Source: Spirochaetota bacterium
Lineage (GTDB): Bacteria > Spirochaetota > UBA4802 > UBA5550
DNA length: 64,000 nt
Direction of reading: 5' to 3'
NCBI GenBank assembly: GCA_016933025.1
Contig: JAFGBT010000003.1
Span: 1-64,000 of the forward strand
This document shows positions 1 to 9,351 of this stretch, piece after piece. The notes under the pieces were generated by a model. That model saw only the letters and a list, made by a program, of their open reading frames with translations, ran no database searches and had not been told where the DNA came from. Every line of letters begins with the position of its first letter. The stretch's first letter is position 1. A program made the position numbers and the translations under genes.

Positions 1-13
1 ATTTTTACATTTT

Positions 14-86
14 GAGACGCTAGCTCAGTCGGTAGAGCAACTGCCTTTTAAGCAGTGGGTCCCGAGTTCAATTCTCGGGCGTCTCA
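14..86 (+). tRNA. tRNA-Lys (anticodon UUU)
   Basis: A complete cloverleaf can be drawn. The 7-bp acceptor stem GAGACGC (14-20) pairs with GCGTCTC (79-85), and A86 is the discriminator. The anticodon stem ACTGC/GCAGT encloses the loop CTTTTAA, giving anticodon TTT (47-49), so the tRNA reads AAA/AAG lysine codons. The T arm contains GTTCAAT. CCA is not encoded. It lies 23 bp upstream of tRNA-Glu in the same direction and is probably co-transcribed with it. Confidence 0.97.
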
Positions 87-109
87 AAGTACTTATATAT
101 AATTATCCT

Positions 110-182
<73 letters not shown>

Positions 183-190
183 CTTCACAA

Positions 191-221
191 AAAGGTGATT
201 CGGACATGAATCACCTTTTTG
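191..221 (+). terminator. Rho-independent terminator of the tRNA pair
   Basis: AAAGGTGATT (191-200) pairs with AATCACCTTT (209-218) around an 8-nt loop, and the stem runs into a T tract (to about 220). It directly follows tRNA-Glu. The A tract on the left arm could let it act in both directions. Confidence 0.88.
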
Positions 222-352
222 TTTTCAATTATACGTTTACATATATTCTTGACTTATTATCGGGTATTGATTATGTATTTGCAATAGAATGTCACGACAA
301 TTGCTGCTATTAATTCATCATTCAGTGACGTGATATTCCAAATGGAAACAGG

Positions 353-1219
353 ATGAGAAAAATATCAAGAAACGACCCGTGCTGGTGCGGCAGCGGGAAA
401 AAATATAAGAAGTGCCATCTTGAGTCTGATCTGGCGAAGGGGGCCGCGCGGGCAGGAGGGACGCAGCCGCCTCCGGGGGTAATAATCAAGACCGAGGAGC
501 AGATAGAGGGCATCAAGAAGAGCTGCGCTCTAACAAGGCAGGTACTGGACATGGTGGCCGGGAGGATACGCTCCGGCATCGCCACGGACGAGATCAATAC
601 CTGGGTCCATGAGTATACGGTGAGCCATGGCGGAGTTCCCGCGACCCTCAATTACAATGGTTATCCCAAAAGCGTCTGCGTATCCATCAACAATGTAATC
701 TGCCACGGGATACCCGATAATACGGTTCTCAGAGACGGGGATATTCTAAACGTTGATGTGACGAGCATTCTCGGCGGCTATTATGGGGACGCCGGCAGGA
801 TGTTCATGATAGGAGAGCCGACGGAAGAAGCGCGGCAGCTCGTCAAGGTGGCGCGTGAGTGTCTCTACATCGGCATTGAACAGGTCAGACCGGGCAATGA
901 TATGGGAGAAATCGGCTATGCCATTGAGCAGCACGCTATCAGGCACGGATTCTCGGTGGTACGGGATTACGGGGGACACGGGATAGGCCTGAAATTTCAT
1001 GAAGAGCCGCATGTGCACCACTACGGGAGCAGGAAGCGCGGCGTCATTATGGTGCCTGACATGGTGTTCACCATAGAGCCCATGATCAACCAGGGGCGGT
1101 ATGAGACCAGACTCATGCCGGATTCCTGGACCGCGGTAACCATTGACGGCAGGCTATCGGCGCAATGGGAACATACGGTCAGGGTAACGGAAACAGGCGT
1201 CGAGGTATTGACCGAGTGA
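353..1219 (+). CDS. map: Type I methionine aminopeptidase with N-terminal SEC-C zinc motif
   Basis: This cytosolic metalloprotease removes the initiator methionine from nascent proteins. Residues 1-25 form a SEC-C type metal-binding motif (NDPCWCGSGKKYKKCH, with C-x-C and later C-H ligands), as in SecA C-termini. Residues about 45-288 are the pita-bread catalytic domain, with HGIP near residue 122, metal-ligand aspartates in NVDVTS and GDAGRMF, GHGIG(L)KFHEEPHV, the TIEPM motif and a final WEHTVRVT glutamate. The 288-aa length fits the SEC-C-bearing subgroup. The ATG at 353 is the only start that keeps the zinc motif. The permease gene follows after 15 bp, so the two may be co-transcribed, though their functions are not linked. 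The SEC-C domain may dock the enzyme on ribosomes (inference). Confidence 0.95.
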   Translation: MRKISRNDPCWCGSGKKYKKCHLESDLAKGAARAGGTQPPPGVIIKTEEQIEGIKKSCALTRQVLDMVAGRIRSGIATDEINTWVHEYTVSHGGVPATLNYNGYPKSVCVSINNVICHGIPDNTVLRDGDILNVDVTSILGGYYGDAGRMFMIGEPTEEARQLVKVARECLYIGIEQVRPGNDMGEIGYAIEQHAIRHGFSVVRDYGGHGIGLKFHEEPHVHHYGSRKRGVIMVPDMVFTIEPMINQGRYETRLMPDSWTAVTIDGRLSAQWEHTVRVTETGVEVLTE

Positions 1220-1234
1220 GCGATACGCTGCCTG

Positions 1235-2647
1235 ATGGAATCTAACAATAATCATGATACATCCATCTTCGAAGAGAAGACCGAATATAAGCGCGACCTC
1301 GGCCTTGTCGAGTCCGTGTCGATCGTTATCGGACGAATTATCGGTTCGGGGATCTTCCGCACGCCGGGGCCGATCATGGCGCTGGTCTCGTGTACGTCCC
1401 TGTTCTGGCTGGCATGGATCCTCGGCGGCGTCGTAACGATTTTTCACGCCGTAACATACGCAGAGCTGGTCGCGATGATGCCGCGCTCCGGCGGGCCCTA
1501 TGTATATCTTAAAACGGCATACGGGCCGGTCTGGGCCTTTCTCCGCGGCTGGGCCATGTTCTTCGTCTCAGAGACCGGGGCAATCGCGGCCGTGGCCCTG
1601 GTATTCGCGGAGTATTTCAACGAGATATGGAAGATTCTTTACGGCGTTCCTCTCGGGCATGTTGCAGAGATACTGATCGCGCTGGGAATCATCTGGCTTC
1701 TGACGTTTATCAACATGTTCGGGGTTCTTCTGAGCGGCGTTTTCCAGAATATTTTCAGCGCGGTAAAGATACTCGCGATCGGAATAATTATCGGTATCTC
1801 CTTCACGACCGGCGGAAACTGGTCCCATTTCTCAGATCCCTTCCTGCCGGAAACCTTTTCCTGGTCGACGATACTCGCTCTCGGGGCGGCGCTCCGGCTC
1901 TCATTTTTCGCGTTTAGCGGATGGGAAGGGGCGACCTACATAGCCGAGGAGGTTAAAAATCCGCGCAGGAACCTGCCGCTTTCCCTGTTTCTGGGCATAG
2001 CCGGGGTGCTCGTGCTCTATGCGGGAACGAATGCAGCATACCTGTATCAGCTTCCGGCGGCTGTAATTTCATCATCGCACGGCATTGCCGCGGATGCGCT
2101 GAAGACGGCCATCGGCGGCGCCGGCGGCGTGATGATATCAGTAGCTGTCATGCTTTCGACATTCGGCAACGTGTCGACACAGGTTCTTGTCAAGGCGCGG
2201 ACGTGGCAGGCTATGGCGAGGGACAACCTGTTCTTTGAACGGATGGGGCGGCTGAGTAAGAGATATAAAACGCCGAACAATTCGCTCGCCGCGCAGGCGG
2301 CCTGGGCTTCCGTAATTCTCATTGCCCTCATGGCCGTGTATTGCGCTGCTGATGTCAAGTCTTCAGCCTCGTATGAGACGATTATCGCATTTTTCTCGGC
2401 AACCGGGACCATATTTAACATCATGACCATTTGCTCGATTTTTATATTCCGGAAGCGGTACCCCAATGCGGTGCGGCCGTACCGCGCGTGGCTCTACCCG
2501 TACAGCATAATCATCGTCCTGATTATATTGCTGGCCTATCTGGTCATAACCCTGGTGACGGCGTTACTCCCGTCACTCATTGGACTGGTGATCATGTCAT
2601 CCGGGCTAATATATTATCGGTGGAAAGTCAGATATCAAAGGGTGTAA
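1235..2647 (+). CDS. APC superfamily amino acid permease (LAT-like)
   Basis: This is an inner-membrane secondary transporter of the amino acid-polyamine-organocation superfamily. The first transmembrane segment carries the substrate-binding unwound motif (GRIIGSGIFRTPG, about residues 32-44), which is typical of L-type/basic amino acid exchangers. About 12 hydrophobic segments can be counted over 470 aa, the usual length. FSGWEGATYIAEEVKNPRRNLP near residue 230 is the conserved TM6 and loop signature of the family. The C-terminal tail is short and basic. The substrate cannot be assigned; neutral amino acids are the likeliest by family. The gene lies 15 bp after map, with no clear Shine-Dalgarno before its ATG. 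Confidence 0.88.
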   Translation: MESNNNHDTSIFEEKTEYKRDLGLVESVSIVIGRIIGSGIFRTPGPIMALVSCTSLFWLAWILGGVVTIFHAVTYAELVAMMPRSGGPYVYLKTAYGPVWAFLRGWAMFFVSETGAIAAVALVFAEYFNEIWKILYGVPLGHVAEILIALGIIWLLTFINMFGVLLSGVFQNIFSAVKILAIGIIIGISFTTGGNWSHFSDPFLPETFSWSTILALGAALRLSFFAFSGWEGATYIAEEVKNPRRNLPLSLFLGIAGVLVLYAGTNAAYLYQLPAAVISSSHGIAADALKTAIGGAGGVMISVAVMLSTFGNVSTQVLVKARTWQAMARDNLFFERMGRLSKRYKTPNNSLAAQAAWASVILIALMAVYCAADVKSSASYETIIAFFSATGTIFNIMTICSIFIFRKRYPNAVRPYRAWLYPYSIIIVLIILLAYLVITLVTALLPSLIGLVIMSSGLIYYRWKVRYQRV

Positions 2648-2752
2648 TGCATTCATTGTATGTAATCACGAGCCCAGCGAAGTGATCTTGCTATTGACAG
2701 TATGGTATTATTGTAATTATTGTTTTTTCTATACATTTTTTGAAAATGAGCC

Positions 2753-2799
2753 GGATTGCTTCGTCGTCCCGATGATATCGGGACTCCTCGCAAAGACGG
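2753..2799. repeat. Probable interspersed repeat fragment with internal palindrome
   Basis: The intergenic gap between the permease and dsbD holds a stretch of the form GGATTGCTTCGTCG...CTCCTCGCAAAGACGG. At its centre is the inverted repeat CCCGAT-GAT-ATCGGG (2768-2782). The flanking halves also complement each other partly (TTGCTTCGTCG against CTCGCAAAGACG is direct-repeat-like). I recognise this layout from dispersed short repeats seen between genes in many bacterial genomes. There is only one copy in the window, so dispersal cannot be shown here. Confidence 0.5.
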
Positions 2800-2830
2800 C
2801 ATTATTTGAATGTGTCAGTAGGTAAAGCGT

Positions 2831-4699
2831 ATGAAAAAAATCCTTGTGGTCCTTTTAATTATAGTTTCCGCCCTGATCTCTTGCAAAAAAAATGAATACC
2901 ATGAAATGAAGGTGTATCCCATTCCCAAGGAGCTGTCCGTCCCTCAGAACAGCGAATCATTCATGGTAATCCAGGTTGAACTTCCATCGCACACACATAT
3001 ATACGGCAATCCTAAGGGGCCGGGAACCGGAAAGCCGACCGAGGTGACGGTGAAAGCGCCGGCCGGCCTGGAGTTCGGCGCGGCTCGTTTTTTAGAGCCT
3101 GATAAGTTCTACTTCCCCGGAGAGAAGGAATACACGTGGGGATATGAAGATGAAACGAGAATATATATCCCGTTCACGGTCAGGGCTGCGACGCGGATGG
3201 GGATCAATAAAACAACCGTGACGTTTGATTCACTTCTCTGCACGGATACGATTTCGTCCGGGGGTTCGGCCTATTGCATTCCGAAGCTTTTTATAATCGA
3301 TTGTCCGATCAGAATACTGCCGCAAGGATCTGCCGGGACCGCTCATAATGCGGATATAGTGGCAGAATATGCGGCTTCATCGGCGCCGGCCGGAGGAGAA
3401 AAAGATGACATAGCCCTGCCACCGGCCGGCGAGAAGGATAGCGGAGCCGGGCTTCTCAGCGGCCTCAGTTTTTCACCGCGGTATATGGAACGGGGAGTCA
3501 CCGGCATTCTTCAGGCGATCCTGTTCGGCATCATCGCCGGTTTTATATTGAATTTTATGCCATGCGTGCTTCCGGTGGTGAGCCTGAAGGTAATGAGTTT
3601 TGTACAGAACGCCGGCAGGGGAAGAAGAGAACTCTTCCTTCTCGGTCTTATTTTTTCACTCGGGATACTCACGAGCTTTGGAGCGCTTGCCGCGCTCGCC
3701 GCGTTTTTCGGATACCGGTGGGGCGGGCTCTTCCAGCACCGGCTCTTCCTGGTAGCGATGACCGGGATCGTGTTCGCCCTGGCCCTCTCCCTATTCGGCG
3801 TGTACACGATTAATGTCCCGGCCGTTGCGGGCCGTGCGATAAAGGAAAAGGCCAATCGATACGGGGATGCATATGTAAAGGGATTGCTGGCCACGATTCT
3901 GGCGACTCCCTGCAGCGGCCCCTTTCTCGGCGGGACGCTGGCATGGACGCTTTCACAGCCGCCGTCTGTAATTGTCATTGTATTCCTGTGCATTGGCATG
4001 GGGATGGCATTGCCGTACCTTGTATTGACCGCCAATCCCGGATTCATCAGGTTTATACCGAAACCGGGTGATTGGCTCAAAACCTTTGAACAGGTAATGG
4101 GGTTCCTCCTTGTTTTTACCGTGATTTACCTGATCGGTATCTTTGAAGCAGGCTCGATACTGCCGGTAGTGGCGTTTCTGGGATTTGTGGCCATTGGGTT
4201 TTGGCAGTATGGCAGGTACGGAGCACCCCACAGGACGTCGATTGCCAGGTCTGTTTCCACCGCACTGCTGGTTATCATCATCGCGACCGGATATTTTTTA
4301 TCTTTTCATTTTCTCTATCGGGAAGAAGTCTCGGCGAATATTGACAGGAAGCAGTTCAGCGTGCAGAGAATCATGAGCAACAGGGAAGAGGGGAGGATAT
4401 CGGTGATCGAATTCACTGCTGACTGGTGCCCCAACTGCCGACTGGTGGAAAAAACGGCACTGCAATCGGGCAACGTTGCGTCCGCTCTCGGCAGCAGAAA
4501 AATTGATTTCATGGTGGCCGATATTACTAAAAAAAATGTATCCGCCGAGCGAATTATGTCAATGTTTAAAAGCGAGTCTATCCCGCTTCTTGCAGTGGTG
4601 CCGCCGGGAGAATCATTCAATAAGCCGATCATACTTCGCGATCTGTATTCGGCCGATGATGTGCTCAAGGCGATTCATATGGCAGGCGGGAAAAATTAG
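2831..4699 (+). CDS. dsbD: Thiol:disulfide interchange protein DsbD (lipoprotein form)
   Basis: DsbD carries electrons from cytosolic thioredoxin across the inner membrane to periplasmic thiol proteins. Three parts are visible. An N-terminal periplasmic DsbD-alpha-like domain (about 25-160) has a cysteine pair in LLCTDT and AYCIPK. A central membrane domain (about 220-505) has the two CcdA-type cysteines, C245 in MPCVLP and C361 in TPCSGP. A C-terminal thioredoxin-like domain has the redox motif WCPNC (C533/C536). The N-terminus (MKKILVV...LISCKK) ends in a lipobox-like ISC, so the mature protein may be lipid-anchored, unlike E. coli DsbD. The 622-aa length is normal. It stands alone after a 183-bp gap, so it probably has its own promoter. 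Confidence 0.92.
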   Translation: MKKILVVLLIIVSALISCKKNEYHEMKVYPIPKELSVPQNSESFMVIQVELPSHTHIYGNPKGPGTGKPTEVTVKAPAGLEFGAARFLEPDKFYFPGEKEYTWGYEDETRIYIPFTVRAATRMGINKTTVTFDSLLCTDTISSGGSAYCIPKLFIIDCPIRILPQGSAGTAHNADIVAEYAASSAPAGGEKDDIALPPAGEKDSGAGLLSGLSFSPRYMERGVTGILQAILFGIIAGFILNFMPCVLPVVSLKVMSFVQNAGRGRRELFLLGLIFSLGILTSFGALAALAAFFGYRWGGLFQHRLFLVAMTGIVFALALSLFGVYTINVPAVAGRAIKEKANRYGDAYVKGLLATILATPCSGPFLGGTLAWTLSQPPSVIVIVFLCIGMGMALPYLVLTANPGFIRFIPKPGDWLKTFEQVMGFLLVFTVIYLIGIFEAGSILPVVAFLGFVAIGFWQYGRYGAPHRTSIARSVSTALLVIIIATGYFLSFHFLYREEVSANIDRKQFSVQRIMSNREEGRISVIEFTADWCPNCRLVEKTALQSGNVASALGSRKIDFMVADITKKNVSAERIMSMFKSESIPLLAVVPPGESFNKPIILRDLYSADDVLKAIHMAGGKN

Positions 4700-4805
4700 G
4701 ATGCATTGTGTTATCAAGTGGATATTCCCGGCGTCAAATAAAGCCATTTTGCAAAATATAGAGAGGTGTGCGGGTCTCCCCGTACTATGCAGGATAAAAA
4801 CCGGT

Positions 4806-5303
4806 TCATTTCTCCAGCAGGTCAACCACAACGCTGCCTGCTATGACGACGTATTTACTGGCGTCGATGATATCAATGTGAGGAAAGGACACCTGCTTGA
4901 ACTGTTTATCGCCAGTATATGATGTCATGCTCACTTCCTTGATGTTTTTCCTTTTGCAGTAGCCGATCTTGCAGAATTTACAGTTGGAAATAACTATCTT
5001 CATGTTTTTATCCGGGAGCCTGTTGCTGTAGAGCCAGAGCTCGATCCGCCGCAGCAACTCGTCGTAAAACCGTTTGACGTAGTCATCCATATTGTCGTCA
5101 GAAAGCGTTTTGGAGTATACGATCTGAAGCGACCGGTCGTCTTTGCGGTATATTTTGGTGATCTCGTCAATGGGCATTCCGTAATGCGTTACGCCGTCAA
5201 GCGTTTCAGGGGCCATGATTTCCTGAGCGGTATTCTGACCGGTCGATAAAAATAGCGCAGAACACAGCACGATCACTATACTGAAGATATCGATTGTTTT
5301 CAC
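4806..5303 (-). CDS. Secreted protein of unknown function
   Basis: I do not recognise this 165-aa protein. The GTG start gives a signal peptide (KTIDIFSIVIVLCSALFLSTG, cleavage near residue 26), so export is likely. The mature part is charged and has a cysteine cluster in SNCKFCKIGYCK near residue 110, which might bind a metal or form disulfides. A short hydrophobic stretch (YVVIAGSVVVDLL) ends the protein. It follows purD on the same strand after 53 bp and may be read through from it. The DsbD gene lies just downstream on the other strand, so a disulfide-bonded periplasmic protein is conceivable, but this is only inference. Confidence 0.65.
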   Translation of the reverse strand: MKTIDIFSIVIVLCSALFLSTGQNTAQEIMAPETLDGVTHYGMPIDEITKIYRKDDRSLQIVYSKTLSDDNMDDYVKRFYDELLRRIELWLYSNRLPDKNMKIVISNCKFCKIGYCKRKNIKEVSMTSYTGDKQFKQVSFPHIDIIDASKYVVIAGSVVVDLLEK

Positions 5304-5356
5304 GGGTGATAGTGCTTCCTTTTGAAATAAATCACGGGCCCAGGAGCTTTCTCGGG

Positions 5357-6607
5357 TTAACTGCGAGCAAGCGCCCGATGTCCGATATCCTTCCGGTAAT
5401 AGGCACCGTCAAAGGTGATGGCGTCTATCGCGCCGTAGACCCTGTCCCTTGCCTCGCCCAGTGTACTGCCGAGTGCGGTGACATTGAGGACCCGCCCCCC
5501 GCTGGTATAATGGTTGCCGTCGGAGAATTTTGTGCCAGCGTGAAATACGATGATATCGCTCTCGATAGAATCAAGGCCGGAGATAAGCTTGCCCTTTTCA
5601 TAGTTCCCCGGATATCCGCCTGAGGAGATAACCACGGTGATCGCGTGCATAGTGCTGAACGAGACATTTATTTTGTCCAGCGATCCGGTCACCGAGGACT
5701 GGAGCAGGTCTCCGAGTCTGCCGTTCATCAAAGGAATAATGACCTGTGCCTCAGGGTCGCCGAAGCGGACATTGAATTCGAGAACCCTGATATCGTCGCC
5801 GTTAACGATAACGCCGGCATAGAGTATGCCTTTAAAGGGGATTCCCTCGCTCATCATGCCGTCGATTGTCTTCTGCAGAATCTCTGTACGCACGAAATCC
5901 AGACGCGCAGCGTTCATGACTGGTGCCGGTGCGTATGCTCCCATCCCGCCGGTGTTGGGACCGCGGTCACCATCGAAAATACGCTTATGGTCCTGGGCCG
6001 CCACGAAGGGAACGATATGTGTGCCGTCTGATATGCATAGTACCGACGCCTCTTCGCCCTCGATGAAGTCCTCTACAAAGACCCTGCTGTCTTCTTTGAC
6101 CGCGCTCTGGATGAATTCCAGCGCCTCGTCCTGACTTTCCGGTATGCCGACCCCCTTGCCGGCGGCGAGGCCGTCGAGCTTGATGACAACGGGGAATTTT
6201 TTTTCTTTCCGGACGTGCTCGATCAGCGGTTTTTTGCCGTTAAAGCTCAGGTGGCGCGCCGTGGGGACATGATACTTATCCATGATGCTCTTTGCAAAAA
6301 GCTTGCTTCCTTCAAGCATCGCTGCTTTCGCGGTAGGCCCGAAGGCGGGGATTTTCTGTCCCGCCAGATAATCGATGATCCCGTCAACCAGGGGCGCTTC
6401 CGGACCGACCACCACCATATCGATTTTTTTATCTTTGCAGAAACGTGCGATACCGGGAAAGTCGCCGACCGGGATGTCAGCACAATGATCGGGGTCGATT
6501 CCGCCGTTGCCGGGGGCGACATAGACCTCCCGGGCGCTTCCGTCCTGCAGGAGGCGCCAGGCAATGGTATGTTCCCTTCCGCCGGATCCGATAACCAGAT
6601 ATCTCAT
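5357..6607 (-). CDS. purD: Phosphoribosylamine-glycine ligase
   Basis: PurD makes glycinamide ribonucleotide from phosphoribosylamine, glycine and ATP, the second step of purine synthesis. The start MRYLVIGSGGREHTIAW is the standard N-domain signature. The ATP-grasp core follows with PVVIKLDGLAAGKGV, HKRIFDGDRGPNTGGMGAY, and LEFNVRFGDPEAQV near residue 280, all diagnostic. The length of 416 aa matches the family. It is not next to purE (55597) or other purine genes in the window. The shared gap with the TonB receptor gene (6608-6816) must hold divergent promoters. Confidence 0.97.
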   Translation of the reverse strand: MRYLVIGSGGREHTIAWRLLQDGSAREVYVAPGNGGIDPDHCADIPVGDFPGIARFCKDKKIDMVVVGPEAPLVDGIIDYLAGQKIPAFGPTAKAAMLEGSKLFAKSIMDKYHVPTARHLSFNGKKPLIEHVRKEKKFPVVIKLDGLAAGKGVGIPESQDEALEFIQSAVKEDSRVFVEDFIEGEEASVLCISDGTHIVPFVAAQDHKRIFDGDRGPNTGGMGAYAPAPVMNAARLDFVRTEILQKTIDGMMSEGIPFKGILYAGVIVNGDDIRVLEFNVRFGDPEAQVIIPLMNGRLGDLLQSSVTGSLDKINVSFSTMHAITVVISSGGYPGNYEKGKLISGLDSIESDIIVFHAGTKFSDGNHYTSGGRVLNVTALGSTLGEARDRVYGAIDAITFDGAYYRKDIGHRALARS

Positions 6608-6816
6608 AGCATATATACCCCTGCATCGATAATGAGCGAGTTATGCAATGCGATAGCATGGATGTCAACGAATAATATTTGCATTTTCACGAAACCGCTA
6701 CTCCGGGAATGGAAAACATGAGTTGCAGGAGCCTTCCGGACGAGAAGCAATTAAAATGCGATTTTTTTATGTTGACTCTTCTGCTGATTGCATTAATTAT
6801 ACAACTTGTCAGAATT

Positions 6817-9339
6817 ATGAAAAAACCGGCATGTAATACTATAACATTGTGGGCAATCCTCCTAATGTCGTTGCTATTGGTTCACGGCACAGAAGGTCTG
6901 AACACCGTCTTCGCACAGAAAAAAGGGGATATTATCCTCCGGGGAATAATATATAATTCCGCGTCAAAGCGGCCGCTTGGTGGAAGCGTGCTCTTTATCA
7001 TTGAGTTGAAAAAGAAAACCACGGCGGATGCCGACGGCTCATATCGGATGACCCTGCCGAAACCCGGCATATATAATGTTGTCATTACGTCTGAGGGAAT
7101 GAGAGTATACAAAACAACCCTTATCGTGGAATCCGATACGATAAAGAATTTTCAGATGGATGCCAGAGAGGTACGGGGCCAGGGAATCACCATAACGGGA
7201 AAGCGGGACATCCAGACGGTTTCGCGGCATACCATGACCCTGAAGCAGATCAAGGAGACGCCGGCCACATTCGGTGATTCCATGAACGCCATAGCGGCCC
7301 TCCCTGGGGTCATCAGGACGGGTGGTGACCTCTTCGGGCCCATTATCATACGGGGGGGCGACCAGCGCGGCATCAGGTATCTTATAGATGATATTCCGGT
7401 ATACAGCCCGCTCCATTACGGCGGTATGCACTCCGTCATCAACAGCAACCTGATCGACCAGATTGACCTGTTTTCATCGTCCTTCCCCGCGGAGTTCGGG
7501 TCGGCCACCTCGTCGGTCATCAGCATACGAACAATCGACGATGTGAAGGAATTCAGCGGCTACACGGATCTGTCAATACTCGCGGCATCGGCCCTGGTAC
7601 AGACCTGCTTTTTACGTAATGACGCGGGAGGCATTTCTGCAGGCTCGCCGATGGAGGACAGGAAAAAAGATGACCGCACGGCCGGCTACATTCTCGCTTC
7701 GGGCAGGATCAGCTATATTGATCTGATCGTGCTTCCTGTGGTGGGACTGATCATGGGAGAGAAAATCAGCGTTGTCCCGAATTACTGGGACTACCAGTTT
7801 AAAGCGAAATATTATTTCAATCCGAAACACTCGCTCACCCTGTTCGCCATGGGTAGCAAGGATTACTTCCGGCTGTCCAACAACAAAACGGCGTGGGACG
7901 GAAGCGATCCGCTCCTTACCGGCTTGAAACTCAAGACAGACCAGATGAACCATGGGCAGAGCCTCTACTACACCTATCAGCCGTCAGAAAAGTTCATGAA
8001 CCGCTTGAGCTTTTACTCATCACTCAAGCAGAATTACGTTTCAAGCAGCATCCCGGCCCCCGGAGTCAATCTCGCGCTCAAGGGTATCTATATCGATTCC
8101 CGGCCCTATGTATTTGGTTTGCTCGATAAATTTAAGATTGTTGCGATAAAAAAATACCTGGAAATACGGGGGGGCGCGGAATACACGCTCTACTATTTTA
8201 CCGCGCGAGGCAGGACGCCCGGGTCCATGGGAAGGAGCGTGACTTCGGATATATCGGATGTGAACCTTGTCCCGGTGATCCTTAATAATAACATATTCAA
8301 TCACGCGCTCGGCGGCTATGCGGAGGCGAAGATCACATACGAGGGGCTCACCGTCATGCCCGGTTTCAGGACCGATTATCTTAAAAGGGCGGGCAGGGCG
8401 ACATGGGATCCGCGCCTTCTGCTGAGCTATGAATTTCCTTCACGAACGACGATTTCAGCTGCCGGGGGCAAATACAGCTATTTTTTCCAGACCAATCCCG
8501 CGTTTTTCGATGTTTCTCCCCAGTTATGCAAGATAGGTCGTGATTCCAAACCTGAATGGGCCTTCCACAGGGCCGTCGGGTTGGAGCAGGAGATAGATCT
8601 TTTTTCCATAAAGATGGAGGGGTTCTGGAACGATTTTTACGATCTCACCCAGCGATATATCCATATAGGTCCTGACGGAGGCCTCAGGCACATGATGAAT
8701 ACCGGAAGGATCCGTGCGTACGGCGCCGAGATCATGCTGAAGAAGGACCGCAGGGAGGATGAGAACGGCATATTCGGCTGGGTGAGCTACACCTATACCC
8801 GTTCGAAGTTCAGGTCCGGCCTCCCGCCGTATCCGGGAATCTACGGGTTTTCCTTCAATAAGACGGGCGATCCCTGGGGCTCATTCTGGCAAAATTACAT
8901 GCACGAGCAGAACCACAGCCTTAAGGTGATCCTGGGATATGCCAATGAAGGACACACGATCACCGGCAAGTTCATGCTGTATTCCTCCGGTCCATATACA
9001 CCGATCATCTTTTCCAAGGAAGATATTGATTATTACAACGATACTAACATGCACCGGTATTATCCGGTATATGGGCGGCCAAATTCGCGCCATTTCCCGG
9101 TGATCCATCGCCTTGATATTCGCTACAGCCATTCAACGACATACTCGTGGGGCTACGTCAGCTGGTATGTAGAAGTCATTAATGTGTACAACTACCGGCC
9201 CATCGTGTTCGAGCGGTGGGACTACCGGTTTCCCTATCACACGCAAATTCCAATGCTGCATTCGAGTAACCCGAAGAGAAGCTCGTACAGCGACTCGGTT
9301 GCGTTTATTCCAAATTTCGGAGTTGAGGTTAAATTTTAA
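6817..9339 (+). CDS. TonB-dependent outer-membrane receptor with CarboxypepD-like N-domain
   Basis: This is an outer-membrane gated channel for a large ligand such as a metal complex, vitamin or glycan. The longer frame opens at a TTG (6679), but the ATG at 6817 gives a proper signal peptide (KKPACNTITLWAILLMSLLLVHG, cleavage near residue 34), so I chose it, giving 840 aa. After the signal comes a carboxypeptidase-regulatory-like domain (GDIILRGIIYNSASKRPLGG to YNVVITSEG). A plug domain follows (ALPGVIRTGGD, IIIRGGDQRGIRYLIDDIPVYSP, FPAEFGSATSSVISIRT), then a long aromatic-rich barrel ending in VEVKF with the terminal Phe typical of BAM substrates. Two lipoprotein genes follow within 12 bp and probably share its transcript. 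The ligand is unknown. Confidence 0.88.
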   Translation: MKKPACNTITLWAILLMSLLLVHGTEGLNTVFAQKKGDIILRGIIYNSASKRPLGGSVLFIIELKKKTTADADGSYRMTLPKPGIYNVVITSEGMRVYKTTLIVESDTIKNFQMDAREVRGQGITITGKRDIQTVSRHTMTLKQIKETPATFGDSMNAIAALPGVIRTGGDLFGPIIIRGGDQRGIRYLIDDIPVYSPLHYGGMHSVINSNLIDQIDLFSSSFPAEFGSATSSVISIRTIDDVKEFSGYTDLSILAASALVQTCFLRNDAGGISAGSPMEDRKKDDRTAGYILASGRISYIDLIVLPVVGLIMGEKISVVPNYWDYQFKAKYYFNPKHSLTLFAMGSKDYFRLSNNKTAWDGSDPLLTGLKLKTDQMNHGQSLYYTYQPSEKFMNRLSFYSSLKQNYVSSSIPAPGVNLALKGIYIDSRPYVFGLLDKFKIVAIKKYLEIRGGAEYTLYYFTARGRTPGSMGRSVTSDISDVNLVPVILNNNIFNHALGGYAEAKITYEGLTVMPGFRTDYLKRAGRATWDPRLLLSYEFPSRTTISAAGGKYSYFFQTNPAFFDVSPQLCKIGRDSKPEWAFHRAVGLEQEIDLFSIKMEGFWNDFYDLTQRYIHIGPDGGLRHMMNTGRIRAYGAEIMLKKDRREDENGIFGWVSYTYTRSKFRSGLPPYPGIYGFSFNKTGDPWGSFWQNYMHEQNHSLKVILGYANEGHTITGKFMLYSSGPYTPIIFSKEDIDYYNDTNMHRYYPVYGRPNSRHFPVIHRLDIRYSHSTTYSWGYVSWYVEVINVYNYRPIVFERWDYRFPYHTQIPMLHSSNPKRSSYSDSVAFIPNFGVEVKF

Positions 9340-9351
9340 TCAAGGAGATAT

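Noticed and set aside
3511..4080. 189-codon minus-strand frame inside dsbD
   Set aside because: It is antisense to the membrane domain of DsbD, has shadow composition and no recognisable motif.
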